From NCBI RefSeq assembly GCF_004005845.1, contig NZ_SADE01000002.1:124421-188420 (forward strand): a DNA stretch of 64,000 bases, in the 5' to 3' direction. The notes below the pieces were generated by a model. It searched no databases and was not told where the DNA came from. It saw nothing but the letters and a program-made list of their open reading frames with translations. The first letter of the stretch is position 1. Each line of letters begins with the position of its first letter. This stretch comes from Hwanghaeella grinnelliae (lineage in GTDB: Bacteria > Pseudomonadota > Alphaproteobacteria > UBA8366 > Aestuariispiraceae). The translations under genes were made by a program, and so were the position numbers. Of this stretch, positions 52,193-60,873 are shown piece by piece.

Positions 52193-54924
52193 GCTTTGAC
52201 CTGCTGCAGACCTTGAGTTTCGCCTCGCCCTGGATGTTGGCGGGCCTGTTGCTGCTGCCGGCGCTTTGGTGGCTGCTGCGCGTCCTGCCCCCGGCGCCGC
52301 GCCGGCTGGCCTTCCCCGCACTCAGACTGCTGATGGGGCTGCAGACCGACCAGAAAACACCCAATAGCGCGCCCTGGTGGCTGGTGCTGTTACGCTTGGC
52401 GGCGGCAGCGGCCGTCATTCTGGCGCTTGCCCATCCCCTTCTGAACCCATCAAAGACATTGCCGGGCAGCGGACCGGTGATCCTGGTTGTCGACGACGAC
52501 TGGGCCTCGGCCGGCGGATGGGATGCGCGAATGGACTACCTGATCGGCCTGACCGAGGAAGCCGACCGGGCAGACAAGGCGGTCTATCTGGTGACGACGA
52601 CGTCAGAAGACGGCACACCACCCCAGGACCGTGGCGTTCTTCGGGCGAACCAAGCCAAGGCCGTGTTGCAATCGCTGGAGCCGAAGGCCTGGGAAGGTGA
52701 CCGCATGGCGGCCTTGCGGGTTGCGCAGGGTTGGCAGTTCGAAGGGTCGGCGAATGTCTTCTGGGCATCCAACGGCCTTGCCGGCGAGAACTATGAAGGT
52801 TTCGCCACCGGCCTTCAGAGGATCGGCTCCCTTACAGTTCTGGAACCTGGTGTCACGGACGGTCCCGTTGCCGTTTCGGCGCCGGAAAAAGGCGGCGCAG
52901 ATTTACGCTTCCAGGTTCGCCGCGCCTTTAGTGATGCGGATGAGCGGATTGCCTTGATCGCCCGTGCCGTGGACGGACGCGCCCTGGCACGCGAGGAAGT
53001 CACCTTTGCCCCCGGCGAACTCGACGCGGAAGCCGTCTTCACCTTGCCGGTGGCCTTGCGCAACGAACTTGCCCGGGTGGAAACGGAACTGCCACGTGGC
53101 GCGGCCGCCGTAAGCCTGATCGACGAGCGTTGGCGCGACCGCCCGGTCGGTCTTATCGATGAAAGCGCGCTCGATACCGTTCCGGCGCTGCTTTCCGAAG
53201 CTTATTATGTCCGACGCGCGCTTGAGCCGCTCGGCCAGTTGAGCTTTGGCCCGTTGGGCATTCTGTTCAAGACCGAGCAGGCGGTCATCGTCGCCCCCGA
53301 CAGTACCAAGCTGACCGATCAGGACCGTGGTATGTTGACCGACTGGATCGAGGAAGGCGGCGTTCTCGTCCGCTTTGCCGGACCACGGCTTGCGCAGGAC
53401 ATCGATGACTCCCTGACCCCGGTGCGGCTGCGCCGCGGCGGCCGTGTCCTGGGCGGCGCCATGCTGTGGACAGAGCCGTTGAAACTGGGACCCTTTTCAC
53501 AAACCAGTCCATTCGCCGATCTGACGCCGCCCGAGGATGTGGTCGTCACGCGGCAGGTCCTGGCAGAACCCAGTCTGGATCTGGATACCAAGACCTGGGC
53601 GCGTCTGCAGGACGGGACACCCTTGATCACGGCGGCCCAGCGCGGCCAAGGCTGGGTCGTCCTGATCCACACGACAGCGAACGCAGATTGGTCCACCCTT
53701 GCCCTTTCAGGCACCTTCGTGGAAATCCTGGAACGGCTGATCGACCTCAGCAAAGGCATTACCGCTACCGTGGAAACCGCCGATGTCCTGTTGCCGCCCG
53801 ACCGTATTCTGGATGGTTTCGGCCGGCTTTCCGACCCCTCCGTCACCGTGACGCCGCTTTCCGGCGAAGACCTTGCCTCAGCCGCGCCCAACGCCAAGAA
53901 CCCGCCCGGCTTTTATGGCACCAAGGAACTGCGCCGGGCCTATAACCTGGCCGACAAGGTCTGGGAATTCGAAGCCCCGGAAACCTATCCACCCGGCGTC
54001 GCGCCAAAACAGTATGAGGCCGCAGCGACGATCGACCTGAAACCCTTCCTGTTAACGGCAGCGATGGTGCTGCTTCTGATCGACGGCCTTGTGACCTTAT
54101 TGTTGCGGGGCTTCGTGAACCCGATGCAACGGCCGCAGGCCGGTGGCGCGGCGGCGCTGCTGATATTGGCGGTGCTTGTCGCCGCGCCGGACCGGGCGTC
54201 CGCGCAAAGCCGGGAACAGGCGATTATCGACTCGCTGGACGGCACCGTTCTGGCCTATGTCAAAACCGGCGATGCGGAAGTCGACAAGACCAGTCAGGCG
54301 GGCCTTTATGGTCTGGCACTGGTCCTCAACCGGCGGACGGCGGTGGAAGCATCCAACCCGGTCGGCGTCGATATCAACCGGGATGAACTTGCCTTTTACC
54401 CGCTGTTGTATTGGCCGATTACGCCGAACCAACAACCATTGACCGCGGCCACGGTCGACCGGTTGAACGAATTCATGGCATCGGGCGGCACGATTCTGTT
54501 CGATACGCGCGATCAGGCCACCGGGGGTGTTGGGGGCAATCAAACCCGCAACCTGCGCCAGCTTGCGCGCGGGCTCGACATTCCGACGATGGAACAGGTC
54601 GGCCCCGAACATGTCCTGACCAAAAGCTTCTATCTGATGCAAGACTTCCCGGGCCGCTGGACCGGATCGCCCGTCTGGGTCGAAGCCGGTGGCGCGGTGT
54701 CGAATGACAGCGTCTCACGCGTTATCGTCGGCGGCAACGATTGGGCCGCCGCCTGGGCTGTCGACGACCTGGGGCAACCGCTCTACGCCGTTGTCCCCGG
54801 CGGCGACCGGCAGCGTGAAATGGCCTATCGGTTCGGCGTGAATGTCGTGATGTATACCCTGACCGGCAACTACAAGGCCGACCAGGTTCACATCCCGGCG
54901 ATCCTGGAAAGGCTGGGCCAATGA
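52189..54924 (+). CDS. Large membrane protein: BatA-like N-terminus plus DUF4159 domain
   Basis: A 911-residue protein. The N-terminus has a BatA/aerotolerance-type double helix region (LLLLPALWWLLRVLPPAPRR, LRLAAAAAVILALAHPLL). A long central periplasmic section with a VWA-like beginning (VILVVDDDWASAGG) follows, then further membrane helices near 620-670 (FLLTAAMVLLLIDGLVTLLL, AALLILAVLVAAPDRASA). The last about 240 residues form DUF4159 (IIDSLDGTVLAYVKTGDAEV, LAFYPLLYWPITPN, GGTILFDTRDQ), which resembles a class I glutamine-amidotransferase-like fold without evident catalytic Cys. It overlaps both neighbours by 4 bp, showing tight coupling. Confidence 0.88.
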   Translation: MSFDLLQTLSFASPWMLAGLLLLPALWWLLRVLPPAPRRLAFPALRLLMGLQTDQKTPNSAPWWLVLLRLAAAAAVILALAHPLLNPSKTLPGSGPVILVVDDDWASAGGWDARMDYLIGLTEEADRADKAVYLVTTTSEDGTPPQDRGVLRANQAKAVLQSLEPKAWEGDRMAALRVAQGWQFEGSANVFWASNGLAGENYEGFATGLQRIGSLTVLEPGVTDGPVAVSAPEKGGADLRFQVRRAFSDADERIALIARAVDGRALAREEVTFAPGELDAEAVFTLPVALRNELARVETELPRGAAAVSLIDERWRDRPVGLIDESALDTVPALLSEAYYVRRALEPLGQLSFGPLGILFKTEQAVIVAPDSTKLTDQDRGMLTDWIEEGGVLVRFAGPRLAQDIDDSLTPVRLRRGGRVLGGAMLWTEPLKLGPFSQTSPFADLTPPEDVVVTRQVLAEPSLDLDTKTWARLQDGTPLITAAQRGQGWVVLIHTTANADWSTLALSGTFVEILERLIDLSKGITATVETADVLLPPDRILDGFGRLSDPSVTVTPLSGEDLASAAPNAKNPPGFYGTKELRRAYNLADKVWEFEAPETYPPGVAPKQYEAAATIDLKPFLLTAAMVLLLIDGLVTLLLRGFVNPMQRPQAGGAAALLILAVLVAAPDRASAQSREQAIIDSLDGTVLAYVKTGDAEVDKTSQAGLYGLALVLNRRTAVEASNPVGVDINRDELAFYPLLYWPITPNQQPLTAATVDRLNEFMASGGTILFDTRDQATGGVGGNQTRNLRQLARGLDIPTMEQVGPEHVLTKSFYLMQDFPGRWTGSPVWVEAGGAVSNDSVSRVIVGGNDWAAAWAVDDLGQPLYAVVPGGDRQREMAYRFGVNVVMYTLTGNYKADQVHIPAILERLGQ

Positions 54925-57020
54925 GCGACCTTGCCATCAGTTTCGCACCGCTCATCCCATGGTGGTCTATCGCGGTCCTTGCGGGCATCAGCGTGCTGAT
55001 CGCTGCATATGGCCTGTTCATGGGCGCAAACGGATCTCTGATCCGTTTGGGGGCTGCCGCCGTGCTGGCCTTGGCGTTGGCTAATCCATCGGCCGTTTCC
55101 GAAGACCGCGAACCGCTCAAGGACGTGGCGGTTATCATCGTCGACGAAACGCCGAGCCAGGACCTTGCGGACCGCAAGACCCAGACAGACGCCGCAGTCG
55201 AGGACCTGACAAAGGAATTGGATCGGTATTCCGCGACGCTAGAGACGCGGGTCGTGCGCCTGTCCCATTCAACCGTCGAGGAAGCCTCCACCGGAAGCCG
55301 GCTACTGCGCCCCTTGCGCGACGCGCTGGCCGACGTGCCGCCGCGCCGCGTAGCCGGCGCCATCGTGGTCAGCGACGGCCAGATTCACGACCTTGACCAG
55401 ATCACCGCCGGGGCCGGCCGGGATCAGGGCGCCGCCCTGTTCCCGGCGCCGGTTCATGGCTTGATCACCGGCAAACCGGGCGAAGCGGACCGGCGCTTGT
55501 CTGTCCTGGAAAGCCCAAGCTTCGGTTTGGTCGGCGAAAGCGCCGATTTGGTCGTGCGGGTCGACGACCCCGCCTCAGAAGGTCAATCCGTACGCGTGAC
55601 GGTCAAGGTCGATGACGCCTTTATCCGGCCCGTGCGAGCACAGGTGGGCGAAAACACGACAATCCGGGTTCCATTGGATCATCGCGGTGAGACGGTCATC
55701 GAACTGGCGGTTCCCGAAGGGCCACAGGAATTGACGCTGCAAAACAACGAAGCGGTGGTGACGGTGAATGGCGTGCGCGACCGCCTGCGCGTGCTGCTTG
55801 TTTCGGGTGAACCCCATCCCGGCGAGCGAACGTGGCGCAATCTGTTGAAGTCCGACCCGTCGGTCGACCTTGTGCATTTCACCATTCTGCGGCCGCCCGA
55901 AAAGCAGGACGGCACGCCGATTCACGAATTGTCCCTGATCGCCTTCCCGACGCGCGAATTGTTCGAGGTGAAGCTGCACGAATTCGATCTTGTCGTGTTC
56001 GACCGGTTCCGTCGCCGTGGGGTGCTTCCCTCGCTCTATCTATCGAACATCGTCGACTATGTGCAGAAGGGCGGCGCCTTCTTGGAGGCGAGCGGCCCAA
56101 GCTTCGCGGGCCCTTATAGCCTGTTCCGGACGCCCTTGGGGCGGCTGCTGCCGGGCGAGCCGACAGGTGCGATCACGATGCGCGGGTTCAAACCGAACGT
56201 CACCGATGTGGGCATGCGCCATCCGGTGACCAGCCTGCTGCCCGGCGGTCCCGAAAGTTCCGCCAATGGCGAGCCGCAATGGGGCCGCTGGTTCCGGCAG
56301 ATTGAAATCGCCAATCCGGCCGGCGACACCCTGATGCGGGGTTTGGATAACCAGCCGCTGCTGGTGTTGGACAGGGCGGGGGAAGGCCGTGTCGCCCAGT
56401 TCCTGAGCGACCAAATCTGGCTTTGGGCACGGGGTTTCGAAAGCGGCGGCCCGCAGCGGGAGCTGCTTCGCCGTCTGGCGCATTGGCTGATGAAAGAACC
56501 GGATCTGGAAGAGAACGACCTGCGGGCCGAACTGCAAGGCGGCCAGCTGGTGATCTCCCGGCGGTCGCTGGAAGATAGGGCCTTCATCGCATCGGTCACC
56601 GACCCTGACGGAGTTGAGAAATCCGTGCCCCTGGAAGTGGGTGAGGACGGCGTTCATCGCGGCTCGATGCCGGTTACCCGCGCGGGCGTTTACCGGATCA
56701 GCGACGGGACCCTGTTTGCAATCACGGCGGTCGGCGATTTGAACCCAATCGAATATAGCGATGTAGCGGCGACGACCGACAAACTGGCCGCGCTATCCGA
56801 CGTGACCGGCGGCCAAACGGGATGGCTGGAAAGCGGCATGCCGCGGATCCGTCGCGTGGATCCCGACCGGCCCGCGAACGGCCCCGGCTGGATCGGCTTG
56901 CGCAAAAACGGCGACTTCGTCGTTACCGGCATTTCCGCGACGACCTTGTTGCCCGCGGCGCTTGTTCTGGCCTTGTTGCTCGGCCTGATGGCCTTGGGTT
57001 GGTGGCGCGAAGCCAAATAG
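54921..57020 (+). CDS. Large membrane protein of the MoxR operon (glutamine-amidotransferase-like periplasmic domain)
   Basis: A 699-residue protein with two N-terminal helices (PWWSIAVLAGISVLIAAYGLF and LIRLGAAAVLALALANPSA), a long extracytoplasmic part and a C-terminal anchor (LLPAALVLALLLGLMALGWW). The first section resembles a VWA domain (VAVIIVDETPSQDLAD, AIVVSDGQIHDLD). A middle section, RVLLVSGEPHPGERTWRNLL to GGAFLEASGPSF, resembles the amidotransferase-like fold of related Bat operon proteins. It has no clear catalytic triad. ATGA overlap with the DUF4159 gene; last gene of the operon. No enzyme activity can be claimed. Confidence 0.83.
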   Translation: MSDLAISFAPLIPWWSIAVLAGISVLIAAYGLFMGANGSLIRLGAAAVLALALANPSAVSEDREPLKDVAVIIVDETPSQDLADRKTQTDAAVEDLTKELDRYSATLETRVVRLSHSTVEEASTGSRLLRPLRDALADVPPRRVAGAIVVSDGQIHDLDQITAGAGRDQGAALFPAPVHGLITGKPGEADRRLSVLESPSFGLVGESADLVVRVDDPASEGQSVRVTVKVDDAFIRPVRAQVGENTTIRVPLDHRGETVIELAVPEGPQELTLQNNEAVVTVNGVRDRLRVLLVSGEPHPGERTWRNLLKSDPSVDLVHFTILRPPEKQDGTPIHELSLIAFPTRELFEVKLHEFDLVVFDRFRRRGVLPSLYLSNIVDYVQKGGAFLEASGPSFAGPYSLFRTPLGRLLPGEPTGAITMRGFKPNVTDVGMRHPVTSLLPGGPESSANGEPQWGRWFRQIEIANPAGDTLMRGLDNQPLLVLDRAGEGRVAQFLSDQIWLWARGFESGGPQRELLRRLAHWLMKEPDLEENDLRAELQGGQLVISRRSLEDRAFIASVTDPDGVEKSVPLEVGEDGVHRGSMPVTRAGVYRISDGTLFAITAVGDLNPIEYSDVAATTDKLAALSDVTGGQTGWLESGMPRIRRVDPDRPANGPGWIGLRKNGDFVVTGISATTLLPAALVLALLLGLMALGWWREAK

Positions 57021-57061
57021 GGCATGCCGTATTCCAGGGACTTTGTTTCCAGCGAAATGGC

Positions 57062-57217
57062 CTGTGCACCCGAATACCTTGCCTGCTGGTACTTATCGTC
57101 ACATTGCCTTTCCCGTTTTTACTAGCCGCTTGCGATGCGGTCCGGGAAGCTGGCAAAGTATCCGCCCTATTTACTTGGTGCCTATTTACGTGGCGATCTG
57201 TCCACGTTTTTGCATGA
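57062..57217 (+). other. Possible decayed entericidin-like small lipoprotein
   Basis: In the gap after the MoxR operon, one frame reads CLLVLIVTLPFPFLLAACDA then VREAGK. The hydrophobic stretch ending in a lipobox-like LAAC (Cys codon at 57131-57133) and the following C-D-x-V-R-x-x-G-K resembles entericidin-type lipoproteins. No ATG, GTG or TTG start is in frame near the expected place, and the sequence after Lys loses the pattern. It could be a pseudogene, a sequence error or chance. Confidence 0.15.
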
Positions 57218-57229
57218 ACCGGGAAATCC

Positions 57230-58441
57230 ATGGACGTCGAAGAGCGTAGCCAAAAAGACAATGCCCCACCCTCATCCGAGGCCCCTGAGAAGTTCGGTCG
57301 CACTTTGCGTGCGCAGTTCTTACTGGAACCGGAATGCACTTACCTGAACCATGGGTCCTATGGCGCCTTGGCGCGACCTGTCGCGGATGCCGCCAACGCA
57401 TTGCGGCTTCAGGCGGAACGCCAACCGTCCCGCTTCATGGTGGAAGAATTGCCCGATCTGATCCGCGATTCAGCCGACAGCCTTGGCAAATATCTCGGCG
57501 CACGCGGGCGCGACATCGTCTTCGTCGACAACGCGACCACGGCCGTGAACGCCGTCCTACGTTCGCTGGCGTTCCTGCCGGGTGACGAGGTCGTTACGAC
57601 CTCCTTCTGCTACAACGCCGTCCGGAAGACATTGGAATTCATTACCGAACGCGCGAATGCGCGGCTGGTCACGGCAGAGATTCCTTTCCCGCTGATCAGC
57701 CCAGCGGACACGGTGCAAGCCATCGCGTCATCCATGACCCGGCGTACGCGGTTGCTGGTGGTCGATCATGTATCGTCGGAAACCGGGCTTGTCCTGCCGA
57801 TCAACGACATCGTCCGTCTGGCGCGCAGCCGGAATATTCCGGTTCTGGTCGACGGAGCCCATGCGCCCGGCATGCTGCCGGTCAAGTTGGATCAGCTGGA
57901 CGCGACCTGGTATGCCGGTAACTGTCACAAATGGTTGGGCGCCCCACGCGGAAGCGGTTTCTTGTGGACCTATTCGGACTTTCAACCCCGCGTCCGCCCA
58001 ACGACCATCAGCCATTTTGTCAGCAACGGCTATAACCGGGCATTCGACTGGCCGGGCACGAAAGACTTTTCCGCCTGGCTCAGCGTTCCCGCGGCCATCG
58101 ACTTCAGGGCAAGTCTGGGGGAGGCGGAAATCTATGCCTATTGCCGCCGCCTCACTGCCCGCGCGGCCCGCCTGCTGTCCGACACATGGCAATCGGATAT
58201 GGGATCGCCACGGGGCATGATGGGGTTTGTCGCAACCGTCGCCCTGCCCTCCCCAACCAAGGCAACCCCGGCAGCCGCAGAGAGGATTCGCCACGTTTTG
58301 CGGACGAACCACAATCTGGAAACCTTTGTGAAGGCGATCGACGATAGGTTTTGGGTCCGCGTTTCCGCCTATGTTTACAACGACCTGTCGGAGTTCGAAC
58401 GGCTCGCCGAACTGGCTCCAAAGGTCGCGGCAGAGCTTTAA
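57230..58441 (+). CDS. Class V aminotransferase-fold PLP enzyme (isopenicillin-N-epimerase-like)
   Basis: A 403-residue PLP-dependent enzyme of the class V fold. It starts with FLLEPECTYLNHGSYGALAR, where the N-H-G-S-x-G pattern is typical of the CefD/epimerase-like group. The cofactor aspartate region is VLVDGAHAPGMLP, and the PLP lysine is Lys234 in NCHKWLGAPRGSGFLW. The C-terminal domain ends near FWVRVSAYVYNDLSEFERL. The start is ATG 57230. It stands alone between the MoxR operon and the convergent HAD gene. Relatives include cysteine desulfurase-like and lyase enzymes, so the reaction is unknown. Confidence 0.87.
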   Translation: MDVEERSQKDNAPPSSEAPEKFGRTLRAQFLLEPECTYLNHGSYGALARPVADAANALRLQAERQPSRFMVEELPDLIRDSADSLGKYLGARGRDIVFVDNATTAVNAVLRSLAFLPGDEVVTTSFCYNAVRKTLEFITERANARLVTAEIPFPLISPADTVQAIASSMTRRTRLLVVDHVSSETGLVLPINDIVRLARSRNIPVLVDGAHAPGMLPVKLDQLDATWYAGNCHKWLGAPRGSGFLWTYSDFQPRVRPTTISHFVSNGYNRAFDWPGTKDFSAWLSVPAAIDFRASLGEAEIYAYCRRLTARAARLLSDTWQSDMGSPRGMMGFVATVALPSPTKATPAAAERIRHVLRTNHNLETFVKAIDDRFWVRVSAYVYNDLSEFERLAELAPKVAAEL

Positions 58442-58442
58442 G

Positions 58443-59312
58443 TCACCATCTGAACAGGGCGGCCGCGTGGGTCGGACGCGCACCGTACTTGGTAGCAAGC
58501 GCATCGACGCCTTGCGGAGTGACAGGTGCAGCGACTTCCTCGCTATGAATACCACCCAGGATCAGGAGCGAGTCTATCCCCGCATCGTTCGCACCCTTGA
58601 TATCGTGGATCAGTGAATCGCCTACACCGATCGCCCGATCCAACCCGCCGGCGATCTCACCGCACATTTCATAGACTTCCAGGGTCGGCTTTCCGTGCCA
58701 GCGGACACGGCCGCCTCGTTGCTCATAGACCTCGGCAACCGCGCCTGGGCACATTTTCAAACTGCCGTCGGGCTGTACAGCGACCCGGTCCGGATTTGCA
58801 CAGATCATCGGCAGGTCGCGGGAAAGTCCCTCCGCCAAGGCCGGTTCGTACCAGGAAAGGTCCTGGTGGTCCGTGCCGGCGCAGAGGATAAAATCCGCCT
58901 CGCCGATCCGCTCGACTTCCTCGAAATCGGTGCCTTCGACGATTCCGCGATTCGAGTCCCAGGCGAACATCAGGAAGCGCGGACCAAGCGCTTCATAAAA
59001 GGGATCCGTCTTCGTCGATAGATTCCGGTAGACGAGCTCTCCCGACGTGATGATTTCCAGATACAGTGACCGATCGACGCCCAAACTGTCCAAACGGCCA
59101 TGGGAATCAGACGCCCGCTTTCCGGAATTCGAGAGGATGATGACCTTCTTCCCCGCGTTGGCCAAATTTCGCATGGCTTCGTGCGCGCCATCATGAAGCG
59201 CCACACCGTCATGAATGACGCCAAATTGATCGAGCAGGTAGGTGTCGTAGTCGTCAGCCAGGCTGCCGATTCCGTCAACAATTTGCACCGAGGGCTCTGC
59301 CTGTTCGGCCAT
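58443..59312 (-). CDS. HAD superfamily class IIA hydrolase (TIGR01459-type, NagD-like)
   Basis: A 289-residue phosphatase-like protein. Motif I is YLLDQFGVIHDG near residue 24, motif II is IILSNSGKRA (Ser in motif II) near 58, the class IIA cap follows, and motif III/IV is KPTLEVYEM then GVGDSLIHDIKGANDAGIDS. The layout matches NagD-like phosphatases and the alphaproteobacterial TIGR01459 family. The substrate is unknown. The start is ATG 59312. It is downstream of the EAL gene on the same strand (60 bp gap) and convergent with the PLP enzyme, whose stop is 1 bp away. Confidence 0.9.
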   Translation of the reverse strand: MAEQAEPSVQIVDGIGSLADDYDTYLLDQFGVIHDGVALHDGAHEAMRNLANAGKKVIILSNSGKRASDSHGRLDSLGVDRSLYLEIITSGELVYRNLSTKTDPFYEALGPRFLMFAWDSNRGIVEGTDFEEVERIGEADFILCAGTDHQDLSWYEPALAEGLSRDLPMICANPDRVAVQPDGSLKMCPGAVAEVYEQRGGRVRWHGKPTLEVYEMCGEIAGGLDRAIGVGDSLIHDIKGANDAGIDSLLILGGIHSEEVAAPVTPQGVDALATKYGARPTHAAALFRW

Positions 59313-59372
59313 CTACTGTCTTCCTGTTATTGCTGAAGTTTAGTTTACGTGGGGATTGGATAAGCTGGGCGT

Positions 59373-60746
59373 CTATCCCGCGGAACCAATCGACCCTTTC
59401 AAACCGGGGTCCTTGCTGGGCCGAGGTTCGCCGAACAGGTATCCCTGCCCATAGTCGATGTTGAAGTCCAGAAGATCGAGCAGCATGCGCTCGCTCTCAA
59501 TCCTCTCGACGATCAGATCGATACCGTGCTGATCCAACTGCTGCTTCAAGGTCCGCACGGCCGCGCCTTGTCCTGCTTCTATCACTTCAAGCAACAGCTT
59601 GGCCGCAATCTTCACCGACCGGAAGCCGCTTTTCGCAAGACCCGGCATATCCAAGTCGAGGTCGGTGACGCCATCCATGGAGAAGCGGTAGCCCGCATCC
59701 CGCAGGGTCGTGAAATACGCGTCCAGATCATCCGGCGCATCGGCCAGATCGGACTGAGCGACCTCGAGCACGACATTCGACGCCAATTCCTTGTGCCGTT
59801 CCATATAGGTCACGATGTCCCGAACAAAATCGTCATCGCGGAGCGTATTCGCAGACAGATTGCAGAAGAAGACAGCCGTGGAGTCTCGCCGATGCAGTTT
59901 GCCGAGCAATTGCAGACAGCGGAACAAAAGGATGTTGTCGATTGAGGTCAACAGGCCGGCGCTCTTGGCCGGGCCGATATAGGTGCCCGGCCGCAGGACC
60001 ACCCCTTCCGCATCCCGCACGCGGCTGTAGCATTCGTAGAAGCGGCGCTTGCGCTGCGGCAGACTCACGATCGGCTGCAAATACAGATCGACCCTGTCTT
60101 GTTCCAGACTTTCACGCAGCATGGCCAAGGGATCCGTTGCTGCCTTGCCATCGGCCGAACCGCCATCGGCCCCGCCGACCACACGCAACGGCGTCCGGTC
60201 CGACGGCGGGGGCGGACTGTCGCCGGCGTCGCCCTCCACACCCCTTGGCGGCCCTACGGTCTGCAAAGTTTCCAGCAAGCGCTGCAGCACGCCGAGCTCC
60301 GCCGCGTCAGCGGCGGTATCCTGTGGCGCCGGCGGCTCCGTCCGTACCAGACTCGGTTCCTGCCCCGCATCGGCAGGCTGGTTATGGGAGGGGGAAAATG
60401 AGGGCGCCGCAGCCGTTTCCGTCCGGTTTCGCGCCGGAGCGGTCTCCGCAGGAGGCGCCGGGGTGGCCGTTGGAGCGGTCGTCGGCGCACCCAAGGGGCG
60501 CATCGGGGTGGTCCCAGCTTCGTCTTCTATCCTGTCATAGGCCCGTTTCAAAGCAGACATGCTTCGCACCAGCCGTTTTTCTGTCGCACGCCGCGCCAAA
60601 ACTTCGTGCAGCAAGGCGCATATCAGAAATACCGCCAAAGCGACCAGGACAGGCGATTCATCGAAAATCGCATTCGCCGCAAAGCCGACAACCACGGCCA
60701 AAAGACCGTAGGCGACAACGACCACGCCATGGGCAAAAGGGGTCAT
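59373..60746 (-). CDS. Membrane-anchored EAL-domain protein with degenerate active site
   Basis: A 457-residue protein. Two N-terminal helices (VVVVAYGLLAVVVGFAANAIF and SPVLVALAVFLICALLHEVL) are followed by a short coiled segment, a Pro/Ala/Thr-rich linker (about 75-195) and an EAL domain (about 205-445). The signature positions are altered: EAL is Glu238-Cys-Tyr (FYECYSR), the usual LEITE-type motif is LEVAQS, and the DDFGTG-type loop is SMDGVTD, leaving only some metal ligands. FCNLSA and YLFGEPR remain. Loss of key acidic residues suggests it binds c-di-GMP or a partner rather than hydrolysing it. It lies between pyrD and a HAD gene. Confidence 0.88.
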   Translation of the reverse strand: MTPFAHGVVVVAYGLLAVVVGFAANAIFDESPVLVALAVFLICALLHEVLARRATEKRLVRSMSALKRAYDRIEDEAGTTPMRPLGAPTTAPTATPAPPAETAPARNRTETAAAPSFSPSHNQPADAGQEPSLVRTEPPAPQDTAADAAELGVLQRLLETLQTVGPPRGVEGDAGDSPPPPSDRTPLRVVGGADGGSADGKAATDPLAMLRESLEQDRVDLYLQPIVSLPQRKRRFYECYSRVRDAEGVVLRPGTYIGPAKSAGLLTSIDNILLFRCLQLLGKLHRRDSTAVFFCNLSANTLRDDDFVRDIVTYMERHKELASNVVLEVAQSDLADAPDDLDAYFTTLRDAGYRFSMDGVTDLDLDMPGLAKSGFRSVKIAAKLLLEVIEAGQGAAVRTLKQQLDQHGIDLIVERIESERMLLDLLDFNIDYGQGYLFGEPRPSKDPGLKGSIGSAG

Positions 60747-60873
60747 CGGAAACCGGTACCTTTTTCAAAATCGGGCGTCAATTCAGGGTCCAGGGTACGG
60801 CGAGCGCAACAGAGCGGCAAGTGATCGCATACCGATGATTAGTGGAAGGTGCGCCCGTTTTGCGGTGGCCCAC
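60747..60873. other. Gap between pyrD and the EAL gene
   Basis: A 127-bp spacer on the minus strand. It may contain the EAL gene promoter. No hairpin with a T tract was seen. Confidence 0.3.
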
